From positions 4,340,001-4,404,000 of the forward strand of contig NZ_JACCBT010000001.1 of the NCBI RefSeq assembly GCF_013409045.1: a stretch of DNA of 64,000 bases, in the 5' to 3' direction. This stretch comes from Actinomadura citrea (GTDB lineage Bacteria; Actinomycetota; Actinomycetes; Streptosporangiales; Streptosporangiaceae). The position numbers and the translations under genes were made by a program. The notes below the pieces were generated by a model. It had not been told where the DNA came from and searched no databases. It saw nothing but the letters and a program-made list of their open reading frames with translations. Below are positions 53,282 to 60,570 of this stretch, one piece after another; within the stretch, counting starts at the first letter, position 1; every line of letters begins with the position of its first letter.

Positions 53282-53347
53282 TCAGGCATGGCGCGCCGCC
53301 GGCGCGTCGTCGACCGCCCCGCACCGCAGGCGGATCGCGGCGGTCAT
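53282..53347 (-). CDS. Coupled 21-codon ORF between GT4 and HldE-like genes
   Basis: The ATG at 53345-53347 overlaps the stop of the GT4 gene (ATGA), and the ORF runs 21 codons (begins MTAAIRLRCGAV) to a TGA 27 bases before the next start. It could be a ribosome-coupling micro-ORF or the last scrap of a deleted gene such as gmhA or gmhB. The sequence itself is not recognisable. Confidence 0.3.
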   Translation of the reverse strand: MTAAIRLRCGAVDDAPAARHA

Positions 53348-54564
53348 CAGGCCGCCACCCCGCCCAGCGCGGCGGCGTGCCGGTAGACCTCGGCGGTGTC
53401 GGTGGCGACCCGGGCCCACGAGTGGTGCTCACGCGCCCGCCCGCGGCCCGCACGCCCCATCGCGGCGCGCTCGGCCGGATCGTCCAGCAGCCGCCGGATC
53501 GCCCCGGCGGCCCCCTCCGGGTCGCGCGGCGGGACGACGACGCCGGTGACGCCGTCCACGACCGTGTCGAGGTGCCCTCCGACGGCCGTCGCCACCACCG
53601 GGACACCGCAGGCCATCGCCTCCAGCGGCACCATCCCGAACGGCTCGTAGCAGGGCAGGGTGACGACGAGGCTCGCCGAGCGCAGCAGCGGCGGGACCTC
53701 GTCGCGGCCGAGCCGTCCGAGGAACTCCACCCGCCCGGCCACGCCCGCGTCCGCCGCCACCCGCCGCAGCCTGCGCACCTCGGGGTCGCCGTCGAGGCCG
53801 TCGCGGGGCGGCCCGCCCGCGACCAGCAGCTCGGCGTCCGGCAGATGCGCCAGCGCCCGGATGGCGGTGTCGACGCCCTTGTGCTCGGCGAGCCGCGCCG
53901 GCACGACGAGCCGGTGCCGTCCGCGCCCGCCGCGGACGGGCCCCTCGGGTGAGAAGAGGTCCAGGTCGACCCCGTACGGCACCACGCGGACGCGGTCGCG
54001 GGGCACGCCCATCGCGGTCAGCTCGCCGGCCTCGTCCGAGCAGGTGGCGACGACGGCGTCGGCGGCGCACCCGAGCGCACGTTCCAGCCGGACCCGGGAG
54101 GCGGGACCGGTGTCGCCGCCGCGCCGGTGGCGCCGCTCGACGGTGCCGAGCGCGTGGTAGGTCTGCACGACCGGGACGCGGCGGGCCCCCGCCGCCTGCG
54201 CGGCCTGGACGGCCGCGAGGCCGCTCAGCCAGAAGTGGGCGTGCGCGACGTCGGGCGGGTCCGCGGCCCAGCGCCGCTGCAGGTACCTCCCGAAGTCGTG
54301 CATCCACGGCAGCAGGTCGTCCCTGGCGATGGGCCCGGCCGGGCCCGCCGGGACGTGCTCCACGGTCACGCCCGGCGCGAACCCGACCCGCTCGGGCAGC
54401 GCGTCCGCGTTCCGGCGCGTGTAGACGGTGACGAGGTGCCCCTGCCCGCCGAGTCGGGCGGCCAGTTCCGCGACGAACGCGTTCTGCCCGCCGCCGTCCG
54501 CTCCGCCCGGCCCCTTCCCGGCGGTGAGGGGGCTGGCGTGCTCGGAGATCATGGCTATCCTCAT
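53347..54564 (-). CDS. GT4-family glycosyltransferase
   Basis: 405 residues with a GT-B fold. The N-terminal GGQNAFVAELAARL loop and HAHFWLSG are followed by the donor domain with YGVDLDLFSP, LAEHKGVDTAIRAL and the EPFGMVPLEAMACG motif with its conserved glutamate. It should transfer a sugar from a nucleotide donor in the cytoplasm. Its ATG overlaps the stop of an upstream glycosyltransferase remnant. The acceptor is unknown. Confidence 0.92.
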   Translation of the reverse strand: MRIAMISEHASPLTAGKGPGGADGGGQNAFVAELAARLGGQGHLVTVYTRRNADALPERVGFAPGVTVEHVPAGPAGPIARDDLLPWMHDFGRYLQRRWAADPPDVAHAHFWLSGLAAVQAAQAAGARRVPVVQTYHALGTVERRHRRGGDTGPASRVRLERALGCAADAVVATCSDEAGELTAMGVPRDRVRVVPYGVDLDLFSPEGPVRGGRGRHRLVVPARLAEHKGVDTAIRALAHLPDAELLVAGGPPRDGLDGDPEVRRLRRVAADAGVAGRVEFLGRLGRDEVPPLLRSASLVVTLPCYEPFGMVPLEAMACGVPVVATAVGGHLDTVVDGVTGVVVPPRDPEGAAGAIRRLLDDPAERAAMGRAGRGRAREHHSWARVATDTAEVYRHAAALGGVAA

Positions 54565-54688
54565 CGCGTTACCTCCTGAAGAGTTCGCCGCCGGTCGCGC
54601 AGGAACCGCGGGAGCCCGTACCGGTCGACGGAGTGAGCCCGCGCTTCGTCGCCCGCGATCCGTGCGCGTGCCACATCAGCACTCTCAT
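54561..54688 (-). pseudogene. Remnant of a second glycosyltransferase gene
   Basis: The 128-base stretch starts ATG (54686-54688), overlapping the GT9 stop as ATGA, and encodes MRVLMWHAHGS, a start typical of actinobacterial glycosyltransferases of such clusters. Another frame encodes a classic glycosyltransferase end, EARAHSVDRYGLPRFLRD...LQEVTR, whose TGA overlaps the next ATG. Head and tail are thus joined with loss of roughly 300 codons and a frameshift (128 is not a multiple of 3). As it stands only a 39-residue nonsense peptide would be made. The parent family is recognised from experience, not by a search. Confidence 0.65.
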
Positions 54689-55695
54689 CGGGCGGGCACC
54701 TCCTCGTCCGATGCCACGATCTCCACGGCGGCGGCGACCTCGTCGGGGCCGACCGACGACAGGCAGGGGTGGCCGTCCACGGGGCAGTCGCGGGCGCGGG
54801 TGTCCCTGCACGGCGCCTGCTGGTCGCCGAGCAGCGCCAGCGGGACCCCGAAGGGCGCCCACCGGGCCGCCGGGACGGTCGGCGCGAACAGCGAGACGAC
54901 CGGCGTCCCGACGGCCGCCGCCAGGTGCGCGGGGCCGGTGTTGCCGGCGACGACGGCGCAGCCGCTGCGCAGCACCGACGCCAGCTCGGGCAGGCTGGTG
55001 CGCCCGCCGAGGTCGAGGCCGTCCTCCCCGGCGACGAGCGCCGTCAGTTCCTTCTCGTCCTTGTCGCCGGTCACGACCACCCGGCGACCCGCCGCGACGA
55101 GCAGCCGCACCGCCTCGGCGCAGTGCCCGGGCGGCCAGGCGCGCGCGGGGACGGAGGTTCCCGGGTGCACCACCACGTAGCCGGGCCCGCCGGTGAGGTG
55201 GTCGACGTCGGGCAGCGGGCCGCGGACCCGCAGCCGGGTGTCGGCGGGAGCGGGGAACCCGGCGTCCTCCACCAGGGCGAGCATGCGCAGCGGCTCGGGC
55301 ACGTCGGTGTCGGGGCGGTGCCGCAGGTCCAGCAGCGACCCCGGGTACTCCTCGCTGATGCCGCCGATCCAGGGCGTCCCGGCGAGCCGCAGCAGCAGCG
55401 CGAGCGGCAGCGGCGACTGGCGGAACGAGGTCAGGACCAGTGCCCGGTCGAACCCCTTCAGCTCGCGGACGAGGCGGTCCACGTCGGCCTGCTCGACGGG
55501 CACGTGGTCCGGGTCGATCCACGGGGCGCGCCACTCGATGACGCGGTCGACGCCGGGCAGCATCTCGGCCGCGGTGCGCCCTCGCGGCCCGCACAGCAGC
55601 ACGAGCTCGTCGGCGCGTTCGGCGACCGCCCGCACGGCGGGGCCGGCGAGCAGGACGTCGCCGATGTTGTCCTGTCGTGCGACGAGGACCCTCAT
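54685..55695 (-). CDS. GT9-family (heptosyltransferase-like) glycosyltransferase
   Basis: 336 residues. The N-terminus MRVLVARQDNIGDVLLAGPAVRAVA and the donor-domain segment GNTGPAHLAAAVGTPVVSLFAPTVP are hallmarks of the ADP-heptose:LPS heptosyltransferase family. Gram-positive organisms lack LPS, so the acceptor would be another surface glycan or a small molecule. The HldE-like enzyme in the same transcript fits an ADP-heptose-type donor. The ATG overlaps the carbamoyltransferase remnant's stop. Confidence 0.9.
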   Translation of the reverse strand: MRVLVARQDNIGDVLLAGPAVRAVAERADELVLLCGPRGRTAAEMLPGVDRVIEWRAPWIDPDHVPVEQADVDRLVRELKGFDRALVLTSFRQSPLPLALLLRLAGTPWIGGISEEYPGSLLDLRHRPDTDVPEPLRMLALVEDAGFPAPADTRLRVRGPLPDVDHLTGGPGYVVVHPGTSVPARAWPPGHCAEAVRLLVAAGRRVVVTGDKDEKELTALVAGEDGLDLGGRTSLPELASVLRSGCAVVAGNTGPAHLAAAVGTPVVSLFAPTVPAARWAPFGVPLALLGDQQAPCRDTRARDCPVDGHPCLSSVGPDEVAAAVEIVASDEEVPAR

Positions 55696-55793
55696 CGGCG
55701 CCGCCTTCCGCCGAGGACCAGCCCGACGGCGCCGGGCGCCATGGGCGCGGCGGCCGGATCATGGGAGATCGCGTTGATTCCGAGCACCCGCAT
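55692..55793 (-). pseudogene. Remnant of a carbamoyltransferase gene
   Basis: A 33-codon ORF that starts MRVLGINAISHDPAAA, the diagnostic N-terminus of NodU/CmcH-type carbamoyltransferases (normally about 550-600 residues, with the histidine of HDPAA in the active site). From residue 17 on it no longer fits and ends AVGLVLGGRRRR, perhaps the old C-terminus. The stop overlaps the GT9 ATG (ATGA). The in-frame join suggests an internal deletion that kept translational coupling. Confidence 0.65.
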
Positions 55794-56097
55794 GAGCACC
55801 CCGTTTCGGCGCAGCGTTCGGCAGGGGAGAGGACGGGTGCCTTCGTCCTAGGCACCGCGCCCCGGGACGGACCGGCCGGAGCGGAATCCCCTATAGGTAA
55901 TTCCGGACATTGCCGGGAACTGTGCCCCTAAACGCTGATGCCAGAAGAGTCGCGGGTAATAAAAGGTGCAGGTGATGCTACATCTGCTTACATAGAGGGA
56001 AATACGGGGGGCGTGCGGGCCGGTCCATGCGCTTGGTGTCGTCGTGCTCGCCGGCCCGGAGGGCCGCGCCGGGCTCGCCGACGCGGCCCGGGCCGAG
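55794..56097. other. Intergenic region upstream of the glycan cluster
   Basis: No credible gene is present. The part from about 55880 to 56010 is strikingly AT-rich for this genome (for example TAATAAAAGG and TACATAGAGGGAAATAC) and probably holds the cluster's promoter. The palindrome at 55883-55904 lies within it. The MFS gene ends at 56098. Confidence 0.5.
55883..55904. promoter_or_regulatory. 22-bp imperfect palindrome upstream of the glycan cluster
   Basis: GGAAT and ATTCC flank a perfect CCTATAGG centre; nine of eleven mirrored positions pair. It is about 90 bases upstream of the carbamoyltransferase remnant's start and is a candidate operator. No regulator is assigned. Confidence 0.45.
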
Positions 56098-57552
56098 TCA
56101 CCCGGAGAGCGAGGAGGACCGAGCGGGGGCCCGGTCGCGGATCAGGGAGAGCGCGCACAGGGCGCCGAGCAGCACCATGGCGGCGAGTGCCCAGCCGGTG
56201 CCGTACTCGGCGTGCCGGGTGGACCCGCCGGACTCGGCCAGCGTGAGGAACAGCGTCCCGACGGTGGCGATGCCGATCACCTGCGCCAGCTGCATCAGCG
56301 TGAGCAGCAGCCCGCTGGCGTCGGCCGCGTCGCCGGGCTGGACGTGCTGCAGCGCGGTCGTCATGACGATCGGCATCACCCCGAGCCCGAACCCGATGAC
56401 AACGGTGAGCACCTCGTAGGCGAGGCCGCCTCCGGCGAGGGGCCCGACGAACAGGTAGCCCGCCCCCGCCACGGCGAACCCGGCCGGGACGGCGCGCCGG
56501 TGCCAGCGGGCCGGCAGCCGCTGCCAGTTCAGCCCCACCAGCCCGAACGCGGTGACGCACGGCACGAACGCCAGCCCCGAATCCAGCGGGGACATCCGCA
56601 GGTCGCCCTGCAGGTGCAGGGTGGTGGTGAACAGGAACGTCCCCCAGCTCGCCGGCGCGAAGACGATCGCCACGCAGGCCGGGACCAGCAGCGGGGCGCG
56701 CAGCACCCGCGGCGAGATCAGCGGCCGTCCGCCGGCGCTCGCGGCGCGCCGCTCCACGGCGGGGAAGGCCGCCGCGAACGCGGCGCCGGCGGCCAGCGCC
56801 GCCCAGCCCCACGGCGGCCACCCCAGTTCGTGTCCCATGATCAGCGGGACGACGAACAGCAGCACCGCGGGGGCCAGCGTGAGCAGCCCCGGAAGGTCCA
56901 GCTCGGCCCGCAGCGGCCGCGTCCGGCGCGCCGTCTCGTCGCGGGGCAGCACGCGCGGCCCGGCGAGCAGCAGCGCGGCGCCGATCGGCACGTTGACGAG
57001 GAAGACCGTCCGCCAGCCGGAGCCGAACAGGTCCGCGCCGACCAGGAGGCCCCCGGCCGCCTGCCCCACGACGACGCCGCCCGCGATGACCGCCGAGTAG
57101 AAGCCGAGGGCCCGTGCCCGGGCCGCGCCGGCGAAGTCCCGCTGGATCATCGACATCACCTGCGGGGTCAGCAGCGCGGCGCCCGCCCCCTGCAGGAAGC
57201 GGAACAGCACCAGCGTCCCGGTGGAGGGCGCCAGCCCGCACGCCAGCGACGCCGCGGTGAACGACGCGAGGCCGAGGTGGTACAGGCGGCGGTGGCCCGC
57301 GATGCCGCCGAGGCGCGCACCCGTGATCAGCAGCACCGCGTAGGAGACGACGTAGCCCGCCACGACGAGCTGCAGCCCCGCACCCGAGGCGTGCAGGTCC
57401 GCGCGCATCGTCGGAAGGGCCACGTTGACGATGTTCACATCGAGAATGGCCATGAACTGGCCGAGCAGGATGACGGCGAGCGTGAGCCCGCCGGACCCGT
57501 TCCGCGACCCCCGTTCGGGAATGATCCCGCGCAGATCGGTTGTCTGTGTCAT
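56098..57552 (-). CDS. MFS drug exporter (DHA2, 14-spanner type)
   Basis: 484 residues, about 14 membrane spans. Motif A-like GARLGGIAGHRRLYHLG, motif C-like GPLAGG, and the opening LLGQFMAILDVNIVNVALPTMR are those of EmrB/QacA exporters driven by proton motive force. The ATG at 57550-57552 or the in-frame ATG at 57564 may be used. A paired palindrome separates it from a divergent XRE regulator, which is its probable repressor or activator. The substrate is unknown. Confidence 0.92.
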   Translation of the reverse strand: MTQTTDLRGIIPERGSRNGSGGLTLAVILLGQFMAILDVNIVNVALPTMRADLHASGAGLQLVVAGYVVSYAVLLITGARLGGIAGHRRLYHLGLASFTAASLACGLAPSTGTLVLFRFLQGAGAALLTPQVMSMIQRDFAGAARARALGFYSAVIAGGVVVGQAAGGLLVGADLFGSGWRTVFLVNVPIGAALLLAGPRVLPRDETARRTRPLRAELDLPGLLTLAPAVLLFVVPLIMGHELGWPPWGWAALAAGAAFAAAFPAVERRAASAGGRPLISPRVLRAPLLVPACVAIVFAPASWGTFLFTTTLHLQGDLRMSPLDSGLAFVPCVTAFGLVGLNWQRLPARWHRRAVPAGFAVAGAGYLFVGPLAGGGLAYEVLTVVIGFGLGVMPIVMTTALQHVQPGDAADASGLLLTLMQLAQVIGIATVGTLFLTLAESGGSTRHAEYGTGWALAAMVLLGALCALSLIRDRAPARSSSLSG

Positions 57553-57576
57553 GAGGACGATCATGCGGACGGGCCG

Positions 57577-57609
57577 GTACCGGTAACGAGAGCCTGCCGA
57601 TACCGGTAC
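57577..57609. promoter_or_regulatory. Perfect 9-bp inverted repeat between MFS and XRE genes
   Basis: GTACCGGTA (57577-57585) and TACCGGTAC (57601-57609) are exact reverse complements separated by 15 bases. Each arm also holds the palindrome ACCGGT. It fits two helical turns for a dimeric or tetrameric regulator, likely the XRE protein at 57661. Confidence 0.65.
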
Positions 57610-57660
57610 TGACAGCACCTGGAAGAGGACGCCGTGCGGGGCCAGGCTGGGGGAGTGACG

Positions 57661-58560
57661 ATGACGAGTGCGCCCGCGGCGCCCGCCGCCCGCCGCAACG
57701 GGAGCGGCGCGGGGCCGCGCCGCCGCACGGAACTGGCGGCGTTCCTGCGCAGCCGGCGCGAGCGGATCACCCCCGAGGACGTGGGGATGCCGCCGGGCCT
57801 GCGCCGCCGCACGCCCGGCCTGCGCCGCGAGGAGGTCGCCCAGCTCGCCGGGGTCGGCGTCACCTGGTACACGTGGCTGGAGCAGGGCCGCCCGATCAAC
57901 GCCAGCACCCAGGTACTGGACGCGGTGGCGCGCACCCTGCGGCTGGACGGCGCGGAGCGCGAGCACCTCTACCGGCTGGCCGACGTCCCCGACGCGGCGG
58001 TCGAGGAGGAGGCCGGGAGCCTGCCCGAGGACGTCCAGGGCATCCTGGACGCGCTCGTTCCCATGCCGGCGGCCGTCGCCAACGCCCGCTCGGACATCCT
58101 GGCCTGGAATTCGGCCTACTCCGCGATCCTCCCGCTCGTGCCGACGGCCCGGCCGTGCGAGCGCAACTCCCTGTGGATGGTGTTCACGCTGCCGCCGTGC
58201 TGCAACCCGGTCGCCAACCTGGAGGAGGCGGCGCCCGACCACGTCGCCGTCTTCCGGCACCGCTACAGCAGGCATCTGGACGAGCCGGGCTGGAAGGAAC
58301 TGGTCCGGCGGCTGCAGGCGGCCAGCCCCCTGTTCGCGCGGCTCTGGGCGTCGCACGACGTGGCGCTGCCGGGGCCGAGCGTGAAGGTGTTCCGGCACCA
58401 CGCCGCCGGTGAGATCCGCACCCGCACCACCAGCATGGACATCACCGCGTCTCCGAACGCGCGGCTGGTCGTCTACACGCCGACCGACGAGGAGAGCCGG
58501 GAGCGGATCGACCGGCTGCTCGCCGACCCCGCGGCAGCGGCCCTCGACCACCGGCACTGA
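57661..58560 (+). CDS. XRE-family regulator with MmyB-like ligand domain
   Basis: 299 residues. The helix-turn-helix (RREEVAQLAGVGVTWYTWLEQGR) follows a basic segment, and the C-terminal two-thirds are an MmyB-like PAS-type domain (ILAWNSAYSAIL, FRHHAAGEIRTRT). Such regulators bind fatty acids or other small ligands. It is divergent from the MFS exporter. ATG 57661 follows GGGGGAG; a GTG at 57655 is possible. Confidence 0.9.
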   Translation: MTSAPAAPAARRNGSGAGPRRRTELAAFLRSRRERITPEDVGMPPGLRRRTPGLRREEVAQLAGVGVTWYTWLEQGRPINASTQVLDAVARTLRLDGAEREHLYRLADVPDAAVEEEAGSLPEDVQGILDALVPMPAAVANARSDILAWNSAYSAILPLVPTARPCERNSLWMVFTLPPCCNPVANLEEAAPDHVAVFRHRYSRHLDEPGWKELVRRLQAASPLFARLWASHDVALPGPSVKVFRHHAAGEIRTRTTSMDITASPNARLVVYTPTDEESRERIDRLLADPAAAALDHRH

Positions 58561-58569
58561 GCGCCGGGC

Positions 58570-58929
58570 TCAGTGCCGGGCCCGCTGGGCGATCACCACC
58601 AGGTCGACGGCGGCGATGACGGCGACCGCGGCGCAGATGCCCGCCGCGGTCCAGGAGCCGCCGCCCGAGGCGTTCACCGTGAACACGATCGCGGCGGCCA
58701 CCGCGCCGACCAGTGCCACCGCGGACAGCACGGCCCGCAGCAGCAGCGGGCTGCGCGCGGTCATCGGCTCGTCCCCGCGCGGCTGCTCGTGCGGATACGG
58801 CCCGTGCGACCCGGGGCCGTGCCAGCCGGGGTCCTCCCGGCCGAGGTCGTGCCGCTCGGGCTCGTGCCGCTCGGGCTCGTTTCGGTCAGGCTCGTTCCGG
58901 TCGGGCCCGTCCGTTCCGGTGCCGCCCAC
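58570..58929 (-). CDS. Small membrane protein with repetitive charged N-terminus
   Basis: 119 residues. The N-terminal 55 residues are rich in Glu/Arg/His/Pro with the repeat (N/H)EP(D/E)R, then two membrane spans (LLLRAVLSAVALVGAVAAAIVFTV and AAGICAAVAVIAAVDLVVIA in part). The MTARSPLLLR junction resembles DUF6343-type actinobacterial proteins. GTG 58929 is the start; ATG at MTARS is a possible internal one. It lies 3 bases after the YbhB-like gene. Confidence 0.65.
   Translation of the reverse strand: MGGTGTDGPDRNEPDRNEPERHEPERHDLGREDPGWHGPGSHGPYPHEQPRGDEPMTARSPLLLRAVLSAVALVGAVAAAIVFTVNASGGGSWTAAGICAAVAVIAAVDLVVIAQRARH
58843..58902. repeat. Four tandem 15-bp repeats in a membrane-protein gene
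   Basis: Units end at 58857, 58872, 58887 and 58902 and read roughly GGGCTCGTGCCGCTC. They encode the charged five-residue repeat of the small membrane protein. Being a multiple of 3, copy number can change without a frameshift. Confidence 0.7.
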
Positions 58930-58932
58930 GGC

Positions 58933-59385
58933 TCACCTGGCGTAGGTGCCGACGAGCGTCCCCGACGCGACGATCTTGTCCTCCACGGCGGCGCGCAGGT
59001 CCTCGACGGTGAAGCCGTCCCGCAGCCCGGACGGCTCCGCCAGCCCGTACAGCCGGAAGAAGTACCGGTGCGGATCGTCGCCCACCGGGGGCTTCGGCCC
59101 GCCGTAGCCCTCGGCGCCGTAGTCGTTGCGCCCGAGGACGGCTCCGGTCGGCCGCTCCCCGGCGTCCAGGCCGGTGGTCACCGGATCGATGCCGGCGAGC
59201 AGCCAGTGCGCGAACGCGCCGGACGGGGCGTCGGGGTCCTCGCACGCCAGGGCCAGCTCCACCACCCGCTCGGGCGCGGGCGACCACTCCAGCGGCGGCG
59301 AGAGGTCCCCGCTGTCGTGGGAGAAGTCCGAGGGCATGAGCGTGTGGTCGCCGAACGCGGTGCTTCTCAGCGTCATCTCTTCCAT
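58933..59385 (-). CDS. YbhB/YbcL-family (Raf kinase inhibitor-like) protein
   Basis: 150 residues of the PEBP fold. The motifs SPPLEWSPAPE, CEDPDAPSGAFAHWLLAGID and DDPHRYFFRLYGL are clear. Bacterial members bind anions or phospholipid head groups; their function is poorly known. The ATG at 59385 is chosen; an internal ATG (MTLRST) 9 bases on is possible. It is followed by the small membrane protein in the same transcript. Confidence 0.9.
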   Translation of the reverse strand: MEEMTLRSTAFGDHTLMPSDFSHDSGDLSPPLEWSPAPERVVELALACEDPDAPSGAFAHWLLAGIDPVTTGLDAGERPTGAVLGRNDYGAEGYGGPKPPVGDDPHRYFFRLYGLAEPSGLRDGFTVEDLRAAVEDKIVASGTLVGTYAR

Positions 59386-59445
59386 GCGCTGCTCGTGCCC
59401 CGTGACGCCCGGTCGATGCACGCGCCGGCCCGGTCCCCGGGCTGG

Positions 59446-60471
<1,026 letters not shown>

Positions 60472-60570
60472 GGTCGGAAGTATTTCAGGACAGGCGGCTT
60501 GCCGAGCGTGCCGCCGGTCCGCCATCATCGGCACCATGATCTTCAGGAAGGGCGGACGCCGCCCGGGCCG

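Noticed and set aside
55938..56246. 102-codon plus-strand ORF
   Set aside because: It is arginine-rich with no domain, lacks a ribosome site and overlaps the end of the MFS gene; typical of spurious frames in GC-rich DNA.
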